Below, piece by piece: positions 25,394 to 34,790 of a stretch of 64,000 bases of DNA (positions are counted from its first letter, which is position 1; every line of letters starts with the position of its first letter). Origin of the DNA: Herbidospora daliensis (lineage in GTDB: Bacteria; Actinomycetota; Actinomycetes; Streptosporangiales; Streptosporangiaceae). The stretch lies in NCBI RefSeq assembly GCF_001570585.1, contig NZ_BBXF01000005.1:62001-126000 (forward strand). The letters are read 5' to 3'. A program made the position numbers and the translations under genes. The notes under the pieces are model-generated. The model had not been told where the DNA came from, did not search any database, and saw only the letters and a list, made by a program, of their open reading frames with translations.

Positions 25394-26591
25394 CCAGCGC
25401 AGGATTGCCCACTAAATCCCAGCCCGGCCCCGACGCGTCAACGGGGAACTGGCGGACATTCGTCCATGTCACCGGTTAAAGGTGGCCAGCGGATCAGGCG
25501 CGCCCGAGCGCCGTCGGCTCCGCTGCAGTCATCGGCGCCGACCTTCAGCGCCGCTACGTGGACCTGGGAACGGACAGCAGGCCCGGTGAGTTGGCGTGCC
25601 GCGCTGGCCGTCAATACGGGTATCGGCGCAGGTATCACTCTGGCTCTAGCGGTCACGAGTTGCGGTCCTCGACCGTAAGCCCCTCCTTCGGCGCCTGGGT
25701 GATCGACACCTCCCCGTCGGTTCAGGGCGGGCTTGCGGGCGTGGGTCGGACGCTCTGAACAACCCGGCGGCCGCTCCACCCGGAGGCCAGGCGGGGGCAC
25801 CTCGCACCCGAGCTTCTCCGTCAATCTCCCCTGCATGCCCACCGGATCCAGCTCCTCGATAAGCCGGCCGACCTCGGCGGGAGTCGGCTGCCGCAGGCCA
25901 GGCATTCCGATCACATCACCCAGGTCCTCTCGCAGATGATCGTTGCCGCCCGCTGATTCGGGGCAGAGCTCGAGCGCCCGCACATGCACGCTGAGAACCC
26001 ATCACCACGAAGGTTGTGCGTCCGACGGGCGATGGCTTCCGCACCTGGCGTGTTCGGCCCAGAGACGGGCCTCGCTCGCCATGTGGGCCTCCCAATCGTG
26101 CGAGTTCCCGCCGATGATGGATCACCATCCCCCAGAGGGCCCTGGCATGGACGGGCGAGCCCAGCAGGACGTCCCACTCAGATCGACCGAATCGGGCCGT
26201 AGGACGACAGGCGACAGGGAGCAGTGCCCGAACACGCCCCGGGCATGTGAGATGAGCCAGACATGGCCGGGTTGCACAGCGCCGCGATCGTCGCGCCCCG
26301 CGATCAGGTCCGACCAGGACTGAGACGACCACGATGACCCATGCAACTTCGCCGGGTGGTGCCGTCCACCGGATGCCGCGCGGTCCGCCGTCCCCGCCCC
26401 TGGTCGAGAAAGGCCAGAGCGAAGCGCGCCAGCAGATCGAGATTGGCACCCGCGTGGCCTTATGAGCAGCCCGAGGCCCACTGCCGACTCGAACGATGCG
26501 AGTCGACGGACCAGGAGCGGCAGCGGTGGCGACGTCGATCGTGCCGAGCTTGGCCACAGACCCTTCTCTCTGACGATGCGACAACGGCCGC

Positions 26592-29084
26592 TCAATGCCC
26601 GACTTTCGTCGTGGCCGCGAGCACCGCCGACCCGGCGGCCAGCACCAGGCAGACCGCGATCAGCCCTCCGATGAACGGCCACGGGATGACCAGCGGGACT
26701 TCCGCATTCATGGCCTCAGCGAACGCGCCGCGGATGCCGAACAGCGCGGGCAACGCCACCACCAGTCCTAACCCGGCGCCGAGCAGCACCACGAGGCCCG
26801 ACTCCGCCGCGACGGTCCCGCGCACCTGCCGAGGGGTCGCCCCCGACAGCCGCAGCACCTCCAGGTCGCGTCCCCGGCCGGCGGCCGACATCACCATCGT
26901 GTTCACGATCGCCACAGCCGCGTAAGCAGTGGACACCACGACCAGCAGCAGCGTCGCGATCCACACCAGCCGGTCTTCCTCGGCGTCGGCCTCGGCAGCG
27001 TAGGTCGCCACGTCCACCACCCGCGCCCCCGGACCGGGGTCGGCGGCGGCGCCGACGACGTAGGCCTCGTCCGCGAGCACTGCCGGGTCGTGCCTCCTCA
27101 GCAGATCCCGGGACACGAGCGCGTCGGCGTCCGCGTTCTCCACGGTGCCGGCGACGGTCAGCCGTGCCGACGTGCCGTCTTCGAACGACACCGGCAGCAC
27201 CGCGCCCGGCCGCAGCCCCCGCTCCTCCGCGAGCCAGTCGGCGAGCAGGATCCGGTCGTCAGGACGGAGCACATCGAGCGGACCCGAGGTATCCCCGGCC
27301 TTCTCCAGCAATTCCGGCGTAGCCCCCAAGACGCTCAGCGGGTCGCCGTTCGCCTCGAACACCGCACTGAACAAGGACGAGTCGCCACCCGACGCATCGG
27401 TCAGGCCAGGGGTGCCATCGGGCACGATAACCGCGTTGGCGCGGATCGTGGTGGCGCGGACCGCCGCGAAACCGGCGGCTGTCGTCTGCACCATGCCCGT
27501 GATCAGCACCGCGCATCCCACAGTGACCAGCACCGGCGTGGCCGTGGCGGCGGTCCGGCGCACCGAGGACCGGGCGTTCTCCCGGACGAGCATCCCGACC
27601 GCCCCACGTCCACGGGTGAACGGCCACGACGCCAACCGCGCCACCGGCGGGACCACCACGGGAGACAGCAGCGCCAGACCGGCGATCACACCGACTGCGG
27701 CGACCAGACCCGACATCACGAACGCGCCCTCAGAGTCGGAGCTCACCGCCGAGGCCACGCCCAGCGCGCATAAGGCCAGCCCGGTGATCCATCGCAGGCG
27801 CGGCATCGGCCGGTTGTCCACGTCGGCCTCGCGGAGCGCCTCCAGCGGACTCACCCGCGCCGCTCGTCTCGACGCCGACCAGACCGCCACCAGTGTCAGA
27901 ACCACCCCACCTGCGAACGACCCCGCCAGCGGGAGCAGTGACAGACCGACCGTGAACCCCGCCGGCTCGAACCCGACATCGACCAGGACCCCGCCCAGCA
28001 TGGGGGCGAGCAACGCGCCGGCCGCCACGCCCGCCGCCGTCGCGGCGACCCCGACGACGAGCGCCTCGCCGTAGACCATGGCCCGCACCTGACGCGGCGT
28101 CGCACCGACGGCCCGCAGCAGCCCGAACTCCCTGCGGCGCTGCGCCACTCCGACGGCGAACGTCGACCCCACCACCAGTACGGACACGAGGGCCGACAGG
28201 ACGAACATGCCGGTGAGGACCTGCATGCCGATCCAGCGGGTCCGCTCGTCGTCACGGGATTCCAGCACGCTCCGGTCGTCTCCGGTGAGAACGTCGCCGA
28301 CCTTCTGCGACGGGGTGACCGACGTCGGTGGCATCGTGGCGTCGGCTGTCGGGGACCCTGCGAATGCAGGCTCCTGCCCCGATACGCTGCCCTCCGAAGG
28401 GGTGCCCGCCTTGTCTTCCGTAGTGGCGGAGATCTCTTCCGTAGCGGCGGAAATGACAGTCGCGGATTTCGCGATCGCGGCGACGTTGGCTCCCGGCTCG
28501 ACGACCAGGCCGATCGCGCGCACCCCCGCTGAGAGAGAGGCCGCTTCGGCGTCGTCCAGGAAGACCCCGGGCCCGTCGACCGTGCCGGACACCGTGTAGG
28601 TCACCGGACCGGGTGCCGTCAGCACGGACACCCGTGTCCCTGGCGCCAGCCCCAGCGACCGGTCGACGACCACCTCGCCGTTACGCGGTGCGGTGCCCGC
28701 AATCAGCCGGTAGGGGGCCAGCATCGCCGTGGACCAGGCGTAACCTCGCTCGGATGGCACCGGTCGACCGTCGAGGATCGGCTGGGCGTAGAAGGTGCGT
28801 TCGGGGACGGCCTGTGCCACTCCGGGGATCGCGGACAGCCTGCCGAGCAGCGACGTGACCGTCTCGGGTGACCATGGGCGGTCGGGGGCGAAGCTGCCCT
28901 CTGCCCGCTCCGCTCTCGGAGCCGACACGAACACCGGCGCGCCCGCCAGCCGGTCGGGCACCCTCGGCCGCGCCGAGGCCAGCGCTAAGACGCTCATCGA
29001 CACCAGCGCCATGCCGAGGAACAGCACGACGAAGCCGCCGGCGAACGAGTGCCACCGTTCTCTCACCGTCGCGAAGCTCAGCAT
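26592..29084 (-). CDS. FtsX-like ABC transporter permease (two MacB-type halves)
   Basis: 830 residues with a first membrane helix near 16-36, a large ectodomain, then two FtsX modules: spans at about 290-420 (GLLRAVGATPRQVRAMVYGEALVVG is the FtsX loop) and at about 715-825 (EVLRLSGATPRQVRGTVAAES). This duplicated architecture is typical of actinobacterial MacB-type permeases that use an ATP-driven mechanical cycle for export or envelope signalling. It overlaps the ATPase gene by 7 bases, so both form one complex. The flanking histidine kinase/regulator pair probably responds to the same stress. Confidence 0.92.
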   Translation of the reverse strand: MLSFATVRERWHSFAGGFVVLFLGMALVSMSVLALASARPRVPDRLAGAPVFVSAPRAERAEGSFAPDRPWSPETVTSLLGRLSAIPGVAQAVPERTFYAQPILDGRPVPSERGYAWSTAMLAPYRLIAGTAPRNGEVVVDRSLGLAPGTRVSVLTAPGPVTYTVSGTVDGPGVFLDDAEAASLSAGVRAIGLVVEPGANVAAIAKSATVISAATEEISATTEDKAGTPSEGSVSGQEPAFAGSPTADATMPPTSVTPSQKVGDVLTGDDRSVLESRDDERTRWIGMQVLTGMFVLSALVSVLVVGSTFAVGVAQRRREFGLLRAVGATPRQVRAMVYGEALVVGVAATAAGVAAGALLAPMLGGVLVDVGFEPAGFTVGLSLLPLAGSFAGGVVLTLVAVWSASRRAARVSPLEALREADVDNRPMPRLRWITGLALCALGVASAVSSDSEGAFVMSGLVAAVGVIAGLALLSPVVVPPVARLASWPFTRGRGAVGMLVRENARSSVRRTAATATPVLVTVGCAVLITGMVQTTAAGFAAVRATTIRANAVIVPDGTPGLTDASGGDSSLFSAVFEANGDPLSVLGATPELLEKAGDTSGPLDVLRPDDRILLADWLAEERGLRPGAVLPVSFEDGTSARLTVAGTVENADADALVSRDLLRRHDPAVLADEAYVVGAAADPGPGARVVDVATYAAEADAEEDRLVWIATLLLVVVSTAYAAVAIVNTMVMSAAGRGRDLEVLRLSGATPRQVRGTVAAESGLVVLLGAGLGLVVALPALFGIRGAFAEAMNAEVPLVIPWPFIGGLIAVCLVLAAGSAVLAATTKVGH

Positions 29085-29785
29085 GATCCCGCCATCCGGG
29101 CGGCGACGGTCTCGGCCGTCAGCGCGCCGCTCAACTCGTCGACGATGCGACCGTCTTCCAGGAAGATCACCCGGTCGGCGTAGGACGCGGTCACCGGGTC
29201 GTGGGTCACCACGATCATCGTCTGGCCGTGGTCGTCGACCAGGCCGCGCAGCATGCCGAGCACCTGGCGTGAGGTCTCGCTGTCGAGCTGGCCGGTCGGT
29301 TCGTCGGCGAACACCACGGCGGGCCTGGTGATCAGTGCCCGGGCGATCGCCACCCGCTGCTGCTCGCCGCCCGACAAGCCGTTCGGCCGATGACCGGCCC
29401 TGTCGGCCAAGCCGACTTCCGCCAGCGCCTGGCGAACCGACGCGGGGGCGGCGGGACGCCCGGCGAGACGTAACGGCAGCGCGACGTTCTGCTCCGCGGT
29501 CAGCGCGGAGACCAGGTTGAACGCCTGGAAAACGAACCCGATCCGCTCGCGCCGCAGCACGGTCAGGCCGTGTTCGTTCAGCGTGCCGAGGTCGGTGCCG
29601 TCGACGATGACCGTTCCCTCGGTCGGTCGGTCGAGGCCGGCCGCGCAGTGCAGCAGCGTCGACTTCCCCGACCCCGACGGGCCCATGATCGCCGTCAGGG
29701 TGCCCGCCTCGAAGCCGGCCGTCACCCCGTCGAGCGCGGCCACCATTCCGTAGGTGCGGCGTACCGCTTTCAAGTGAACCTTCAT
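29078..29785 (-). CDS. ABC transporter ATPase, MacB/LolD type
   Basis: 235 residues. Walker A GPSGSGKST, Q-loop FVFQAFNLVSALTAEQNV, signature LSGGEQQRVAIARAL, Walker B VVFADEPTGQLDSETS, H-loop VTHDP: a complete MacB/FtsE-like nucleotide-binding subunit. ATG 29785 is preferred (MKVHLKAVRRTYG aligns with the family); an ATG at 29812 adds nine residues. First gene of the exporter operon; divergent from the histidine kinase gene, 111 bases apart. Confidence 0.92.
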   Translation of the reverse strand: MKVHLKAVRRTYGMVAALDGVTAGFEAGTLTAIMGPSGSGKSTLLHCAAGLDRPTEGTVIVDGTDLGTLNEHGLTVLRRERIGFVFQAFNLVSALTAEQNVALPLRLAGRPAAPASVRQALAEVGLADRAGHRPNGLSGGEQQRVAIARALITRPAVVFADEPTGQLDSETSRQVLGMLRGLVDDHGQTMIVVTHDPVTASYADRVIFLEDGRIVDELSGALTAETVAARMAGSC

Positions 29786-29896
29786 GGCGTCAAGCGAAGC
29801 CGACCCGCCCATGCAGGCACATTGGTGCTGCGGCGAGAAGCGATGGTAGTCCTGGCACTACCGTGCAGGCCCGGATCGATCGGCTACGGTCGGGGC

Positions 29897-31105
29897 GTGC
29901 TGACCAGAACCGTCATGTCCGCGATGACGCGTCGGCCACTGGCGTTCCTGTGCTCGTCGTGGCCGTGGCGCGCGCTCGCATATCTATTGTGCAGCGCCGT
30001 CTACGCCGTGATCGTGTGCCTCCTCGTCTACACCGCCTACGTCTTCGGCACCGGCACGGCCTTCGCGGCCGCGCTGCTCGTCCTAATCGTGCTGTCGTTG
30101 CCGGCGGCGGCGTTCGAGCGGCTGCGGATGCGGCTGGTCGACCGCATGCCCGCGGATGACCCGCATGTGCGGCCACCGAAAGCGGGGGTGCGGGCCTGGC
30201 TTGACACCCGGGTGCGGGAGCAGGCGACCTGGCGTGATCTGGGGTTCACGGTCGTTGCGTTGTCGGTGTTGTGCTGGATGGACCTCGGGCTCGTCTCGTC
30301 CGCGTTCTGGTTGCCGGTGCTGCTGATGTCGGCGCCGTTCCAGCCGAGCCTGCACTGGGCCGACGGTCTGCCCCTGGCCATCGGCGGGGTGCTGCTGGTG
30401 CCGCTGTCGGCCTACATGCTGGCGGCCTGGGCAGGCACCCGGGCCATGATCGCGCGGGCGGTCATCGCGCCGGGGGAGGCCGAGATCATCCGCTCCCGGG
30501 CCCGGCTCGTCGACGCGTTCGAGGCCGAACGCCGCCGCATCGAGCGCGACCTCCACGACGGCGCCCAGCAGCGGCTGGTGTCCCTCAGCATGAAACTCGG
30601 CCTCGCCCGCCTCGACCTGCCACCCGGTTCGCCCGCCGAGACCCAGGTCGCCGAGGCCCATGAGGAGGCCAAACGTGTGCTGGCCGAGCTGCGCGAACTG
30701 ATCCGGGGCATCCACCCGCAGGTCCTCACCGACCGGGGGCTCGGTGCTGCGGTCGAAGACGTGGCGGGCCGGTCGCCGGTCCCGGTCGACGTCGACGTCT
30801 TGCTCCCTGGGCGCTTGCCCGCGCCGATCGAGACCGCCGCCTACTACGTCGTCTCGGAGGCGATGGCGAACATCGCCAAACACAGCGGCGCCCGACAGGG
30901 CGTCGTGTACGGCCGTCTCCACGAGGGCGCCCTGATCCTGGAGGTCCGCGACGACGGAGTGGGCGGCGCCGACCCGGCGGCGGGCTCGGGCCTGGCGGGC
31001 CTGGCCGACCGCGTCGCGGTCACCGACGGCGTGATGACCGTCTCCAGTCCGCATGGTGGCCCGACCTTGTTACGAGTGGAGATCCCGTGTCCGGTGCCCG
31101 GATAG
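29897..31105 (+). CDS. Sensor histidine kinase, HisKA_3 type
   Basis: 402 residues with about four to five membrane spans (28-72, 117-175), phospho-acceptor His220 in RRIERDLHDGAQQRLVSLS, and a HATPase_c domain ending SGLAGLADRVAV. The sequence RDLHDGAQ is characteristic of the NarL/DesK-like kinases paired with LuxR regulators; its partner is at 31365. GTG 29897 follows TACGGT (29885-29890) by 6 bases, so probably leaderless. A TTA codon occurs near the end (31070-31072). Confidence 0.92.
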   Translation: MLTRTVMSAMTRRPLAFLCSSWPWRALAYLLCSAVYAVIVCLLVYTAYVFGTGTAFAAALLVLIVLSLPAAAFERLRMRLVDRMPADDPHVRPPKAGVRAWLDTRVREQATWRDLGFTVVALSVLCWMDLGLVSSAFWLPVLLMSAPFQPSLHWADGLPLAIGGVLLVPLSAYMLAAWAGTRAMIARAVIAPGEAEIIRSRARLVDAFEAERRRIERDLHDGAQQRLVSLSMKLGLARLDLPPGSPAETQVAEAHEEAKRVLAELRELIRGIHPQVLTDRGLGAAVEDVAGRSPVPVDVDVLLPGRLPAPIETAAYYVVSEAMANIAKHSGARQGVVYGRLHEGALILEVRDDGVGGADPAAGSGLAGLADRVAVTDGVMTVSSPHGGPTLLRVEIPCPVPG

Positions 31106-31364
31106 TTCCGATGGCGATGCCGGGTCTAGCGGGAGATTTCGGATGAGATCATTTGTGATGCCCCCGATGACCTGGGAGGGGGTAGTCGACGAAGCGAGGT
31201 GGAATGGCGCTTCTCTCGTCAGTCGGTGGACGAGTTCCGCAAGACGAGACGCCGGCGATTCTGTGTAGCGCTGGCAGAGATCCGTTGTTCCGTCTACGAG
31301 GGTTCTCCCAGCGGGTTCTCGGTTCTCCAGGTCGCCCGAGTGAAGATCGTGAAGGGGAGGTCGT

Positions 31365-32018
31365 GTGCCCCGTCTCCGGGTAGCGCTGGCCGAAGACGTC
31401 GTGTTGCTGCGTGAAGGGCTCGCCGGGCTTCTCGACCGGTTCGGCCACGAGGTCGTCGCCGCGGTCGGCGACGGTGACGCGCTCATCGAAGCCGCGAACG
31501 TCCACGAACCCGACATCGTCGTCACCGACGCGCGCATGCCGCCCGGCTTCTCCGACGAGGGTCTGCGGGCCGCGCTCACCCTGCGCGCCGCCCGTCCCCG
31601 CCTGGCCGTCCTGGTGCTCAGCCAGTACGTCGAACAGACCTACGCCGCCGAACTGCTCGACTCCGGCGGTGGCGTCGGCATCGGTTACCTGCTGAAAGAC
31701 CGCATCGGCGAGGTACGCGAGTTCGTCGAAGCGGTCGAACGCGTCGCCGAGGGGCACACGGTCGTCGATCCCGAGGTAGTGCGGCAACTGATCAGCCGCC
31801 GCCGCGAACCGCTGGCCCGGCTGACCCCGCGCGAACTCGAAGTGCTGGGCCTGGTGGCCGAAGGGCGCTCCAACGCGGCCATCGCGCGCGCGTTGGTGGT
31901 CACCGAGGCGGCGGTCGCCAAGCACATCGCCAGCATCCTCGCCAAGCTCGACCTGCCCCCGGCCGAAGACGACCACCGCCGGGTGTTGGCCGTGCTGGCA
32001 TATCTGAGAGGGCGCTGA
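31365..32018 (+). CDS. LuxR-family response regulator
   Basis: 217 residues: receiver domain with acidic pair E10-D11, phospho-acceptor Asp55 (VVTDARMPPGF) and Lys in YLLKDRIGE; C-terminal LuxR HTH (LTPRELEVLGLVAEGRSNAAIARALVV, VAKHIASILAKLDL). GTG 31365 has AGGGGAGG just upstream. It is separated from its kinase gene by 259 bases in which I see no gene, unusual for such pairs. It probably regulates the MacB-like transporter operon. Confidence 0.92.
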   Translation: MPRLRVALAEDVVLLREGLAGLLDRFGHEVVAAVGDGDALIEAANVHEPDIVVTDARMPPGFSDEGLRAALTLRAARPRLAVLVLSQYVEQTYAAELLDSGGGVGIGYLLKDRIGEVREFVEAVERVAEGHTVVDPEVVRQLISRRREPLARLTPRELEVLGLVAEGRSNAAIARALVVTEAAVAKHIASILAKLDLPPAEDDHRRVLAVLAYLRGR

Positions 32019-33130
32019 TCGGCTTTCCTGCATACGGAGCTCACAGAGGCGCAGGTACACGCGATCACGCTCAAGGGGAAGATGGCATCTGGTTCATCGG
32101 CCGAGCCCCTGATTGCCTGCTGTTTCTCCCAGCTCGGTCGCTTTCGACGAGGACGCTCAGTCTTAGGTTACGTCGGCCACGCGCTGGTTCTCCCGGCTCA
32201 GCTGCTGACTCAGTCGCTGGCTCTCCCCGGCGCAGACGCATTCGGGGGAGACGGCCACGTCTGGTTTCTCGGGCGGACCGCTGGTTCTCACGGCCTAGCT
32301 GATGGATCGACCGCTGGCGTTCTCAGCTCGGTCGTGTTTGCTGGAAAATGGTCATGTCTGGTTCTTCGGCCGGACCGGTGGTTCTCGCGGTCTAGCTGAT
32401 GGTTTGGCCGCCGGTTCCCCCCCAGCTCGGTCGCGTTTGCTGAGGATGGTCACGTCTGGTTTCTCGGCTGGACCGGTGGTTCTCGCGGTCCGACTGATGG
32501 TTCGACCGCTGGTTCTCCCAGCTTGGTCGTGTTTGCTGAAGATGGCTACGACTAGCTCCTCTGCCAAGTCGCTGATCTCCCCGCTTGATTGGCTGGTTCC
32601 TTGTTGCGGCCGGGTGAGGGGAGGAAGCCGCATGTAATTTCCGGCCCGACTGCTTGTCCATCTGGACTGCGCCATCCCGCCAAGGTGCTTCCTTCCGATT
32701 CGGCTGTTGTCTGGCCCGCTGCGATCGACAAGGACGGCTTGGCCTGAGCGCCGGCTTCGCGCCCTGGCCGTGTTCGCCGTGACGGGTGCCATCTAGTGCG
32801 CGGTTCCACTGAGATCGAGGCCGAATCGGTCAGCAGAAAGACGGAAGTCGTTTCACCAGGAGACCTGCGAAACCACCGCGACCGTCGCTGCCGCCAGCCT
32901 CGGTGCCGTGCGTAGGGGACCCGGGCTCCTTGGTCTGCCCCTCGCTCATGAAGGGTTCCAATGGCACCACCGATCATGGGGGGATGCGGCTGATCACGAG
33001 CTACTGTTCAACGCCTTCATCCGCTGGATCTTCGGCTGGATGGACCTCTACCAGGGGCAGCCAGGTCTCTGCTGACCGCCGTTCGTCCTAAGCGAGGCGG
33101 TGCTCGTCGCCTTCTCGCTAACGGCGCCGA
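32019..33130. other. Intergenic interval with 97-base repeats
   Basis: No convincing gene in 1.1 kb. The left half is dominated by the tandem repeats at 32235-32545; open frames on either strand here change phase between copies and are not conserved. The right half (32650-33130) has no recognisable signal. Confidence 0.6.
32256..32545. repeat. 97/98-base degenerate tandem repeat, 3 copies
   Basis: Copies start at CACGTCTGGTT 32256, CATGTCTGGTT 32353 and CACGTCTGGTT 32451. Shared blocks include GGACCGGTGGTTCTC, TAGCTGATGG and CAGCTCGGTCGTGTTTGCTG. A partial, more diverged copy precedes 32256. Period is not a multiple of 3. Confidence 0.9.
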
Positions 33131-33153
33131 CATTCCCTATCGTTCCCTATAAT
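33131..33153 (+). promoter_or_regulatory. Promoter with phased direct repeat
   Basis: CATTCCCTAT (33131-33140) and CGTTCCCTAT (33141-33150) are direct repeats exactly one helical turn apart. The second runs into a consensus TATAAT (33148-33153), which ends 7 bases before ATG 33161. Possible operator for the HTH protein encoded next. Confidence 0.6.
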
Positions 33154-33160
33154 GGGGAAG

Positions 33161-33574
33161 ATGCAGCCATATTCGGTCGAACAGGTCGCGAATCTGCTCG
33201 GCCTTCACGTCAAGACGGTGCGGAACTACGTCCGGGACGGGAAGCTGAAGGCCGTCCGCATCGGCAAGCAATATCGCATCACCCGCGAGGACCTGGAAGC
33301 CTTCACCGGACAGCCCGTGGTCCCCGAGACGGTACGGCGGCATCGGGCGGTCGAGGTCTCCAGTGTCGTCCAGGTCGACGCGATCAGCCGGCAGCAGACC
33401 GATCGCCTCTCCAACGCGCTGATCGCCGCCGCCAACACCGGCAGTGGCGAGGGCAGGCTCCGGGTCGAGACCGTCTACGACGAGGTCAGGGCCTCGCTGA
33501 AGATCATCGTGATCGGCGGGGTCGCCGACACCGCCGCGCTGCTCGCCATCGTCGACGCCCTCACCCAGGAGTGA
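33161..33574 (+). CDS. Excisionase-like helix-turn-helix protein
   Basis: 137 residues. N-terminal MerR/excisionase HTH_17 (YSVEQVANLLGLHVKTVRNYVRDGKLKAVRIGKQYRI up to residue about 42), then a beta-rich domain (RLRVETVYDEVRASLKIIVIGG). The layout matches AlpA/helix-turn-helix proteins that are encoded with DUF4180 proteins. ATG 33161 is preferred over ATG 33152 because TATAAT overlaps the latter and places the transcription start at 33161 (leaderless). Confidence 0.82.
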   Translation: MQPYSVEQVANLLGLHVKTVRNYVRDGKLKAVRIGKQYRITREDLEAFTGQPVVPETVRRHRAVEVSSVVQVDAISRQQTDRLSNALIAAANTGSGEGRLRVETVYDEVRASLKIIVIGGVADTAALLAIVDALTQE

Positions 33575-33576
33575 CC

Positions 33577-33915
33577 GTGCACTACATCCTTCCCGCCGAC
33601 GGGCCGCCGATCGCCACCGAGGCCGACGCGCTCGACGTCATCGGTGCCACCTTCGGACAAGGCGTGACCTGGGTGGTCATCCCGGCCGAACGGCTGCCCG
33701 ACGCCTTCTTCTCCCTGCGGACCGGGCTCGCGGGCGCGATCCTGCAGAAGTTCGTCCAGTACGGCTTCCGCCTGGCCGTCATCGGAGACGTCTCCCGCCA
33801 TGTCGCGGCCAGTGACGCCTTCCGTGACCTGGTCCGCGAATGCAACCGCGGCGACCAGACGTGGTTCCTGCCGACCCGCGAGGAGTTCGACGCCCGCGTC
33901 ACGGCACTCCGATAA
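33577..33915 (+). CDS. DUF4180 domain protein
   Basis: 112 residues, VHYILPADGPPIATEADALDVIGATFGQGVTWVVIP; ILQKFVQYGFRLAVIGD and the terminal TWFLPTREEFDAR are DUF4180 hallmarks. Function unknown. It starts 3 bases after the HTH gene stop, so the two form an operon; HTH plus DUF4180 is a recurring pair, suggesting a regulator and effector. Overlaps azlD convergently by 17 bases. Confidence 0.85.
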   Translation: MHYILPADGPPIATEADALDVIGATFGQGVTWVVIPAERLPDAFFSLRTGLAGAILQKFVQYGFRLAVIGDVSRHVAASDAFRDLVRECNRGDQTWFLPTREEFDARVTALR

Positions 33916-34195
33916 GCCGCAGCACGGCCGTGGTCGCCGCCGCCGCGATCACGATCACCGGGAACGGAGCCTTCCGGATGGCCAGCACCCCCGCCACCAG
34001 CACCCCGGCCGGCCGCGCCCATCCGGCGAACGACGAGGTCACGACCAGCGCGAACAACAGCACGAGTGCGGCCACCGACAGCAGGTCCTCCAGGCGGGGC
34101 GGGATACGTACCCGATCCCGGAAGAGGGGGCCCGCCAGCCGGAACGCGAGCGTTCCGGCGGCGAGCACCACGATGGCGACGATCGGCATGTCCAT
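33899..34195 (-). CDS. azlD: AzlD-family branched-chain amino acid export subunit
   Basis: 98 residues with four hydrophobic spans (VAIVVLAAGTLAFRLAGPL; LLSVAALVLLFALVVTS; GVLVAGVLAI; FPVIVIAAAATTAVLRL). It is the small subunit that works with AzlC to export branched-chain amino acids. Normally azlD overlaps or abuts azlC; here 820 bases containing a repeat array separate them. Start MDMPIVAIVVL at 34195; an upstream ATG at 34225 is possible. Confidence 0.85.
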   Translation of the reverse strand: MDMPIVAIVVLAAGTLAFRLAGPLFRDRVRIPPRLEDLLSVAALVLLFALVVTSSFAGWARPAGVLVAGVLAIRKAPFPVIVIAAAATTAVLRLIGVP

Positions 34196-34230
34196 GTCAG
34201 GCCCTCCTTCGGCCGGGTCTATCAAGGGTG

Positions 34231-34790
34231 GTGTCGGCAGGGCATTCCGGTGTCATCGGTCAAGGAGGACCGGACGGGTGAATGTCCTGGAGCGTGTCGG
34301 TGTCTGGGTTTTCGTCGCCGGAGTGTCGGCAGGGTGCTTCGGTGTTCTCGGTCAAGGAGGACCGGGCGGGTGAATGTCCTGGAGCGTGTCGGAGTCCTGG
34401 TTGTCGTGTCGGCAGGGCGTTTCGGTGGCCTCGGCCGAGGAGACCTGGTGGGTGAATTTCTTGGAGCATGTCGGACCCCTGGTTGTCGTGTCGGCAGGGC
34501 ATTCCGGTGTTCTCGGTCAAGGAGGACCGGGCGGGTGAATGCCCTGGAGCGTGTCGGAGTCCTGGTTGTCGTGTCGGCAGGGCGCTTCGGTGTTCTCGGT
34601 CAAGGAGGACCGGGCGGGTGAATGTCCTGCCGCCCCACCGTGTCCTGGTTTCGTCGCCGATCGTGTCGGCAGAGCGCTTCAATGGGCTCGGCCACGAAAG
34701 ACCGGACGGGCGGAGGCCCTGGCGCTTGTCGGTTGCCCGGCCCCACTTTCTGGCCGAGTCAGCAGGGCGCTTTGATGACTGTCGAGACAG
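34231..34790. repeat. 83-92-base tandem array with coupled micro-ORFs
   Basis: GTGTCGGC recurs at 34231, 34323, 34406, 34488, 34571 and 34663, with a degenerate copy near 34755 (intervals 92, 83, 82, 83, 92). On the plus strand most units contain AAGGAGG, 9 bases, then GTGAATG. From each GTG a 28- or 31-codon frame runs to a TGA that overlaps the next GTG as GTGA: intact at 34278-34373, 34452-34538 and 34535-34621. The 9-base size difference keeps the frame; one unit (82) has a 1-base loss. Third-position GC (about 57% in one unit) is far below genes here, so translation is uncertain. Confidence 0.8.

Larger units (their letters stand above)
23825..26591. other. Long gene-poor interval with microsatellites
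   Basis: Nearly 2.8 kb with no convincing full-length gene. It contains two tandem arrays (24271-24468), a locally AT-richer stretch about 24720-25150, a stem-loop at 25123-25141, and one possible small gene (25268-25393). Minus-strand segment about 25990-25790 reads ALELCPESAGGNDHL then EDLGDVIGMPGLRQPTPAEV and may be a decayed coding fragment that I cannot identify. Confidence 0.6.

Noticed and set aside
26122-26682. Minus-strand 186-codon frame upstream of the MacB-like permease gene end
   Set aside because: Arg/Ser/Gly-rich composition, no motif, and overlap with the permease 3' end.
32352-32792. Minus-strand 146-codon frame with repeated RTARTTGPAEKPDV-like text
   Set aside because: The 97/98-base unit shifts frame between copies and no start signal or conserved protein feature is present.
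34231-34790. CRISPR array
   Set aside because: Units are 83-92 bases without the repeat-spacer pattern, spacers are not unique, and no Cas genes are nearby.
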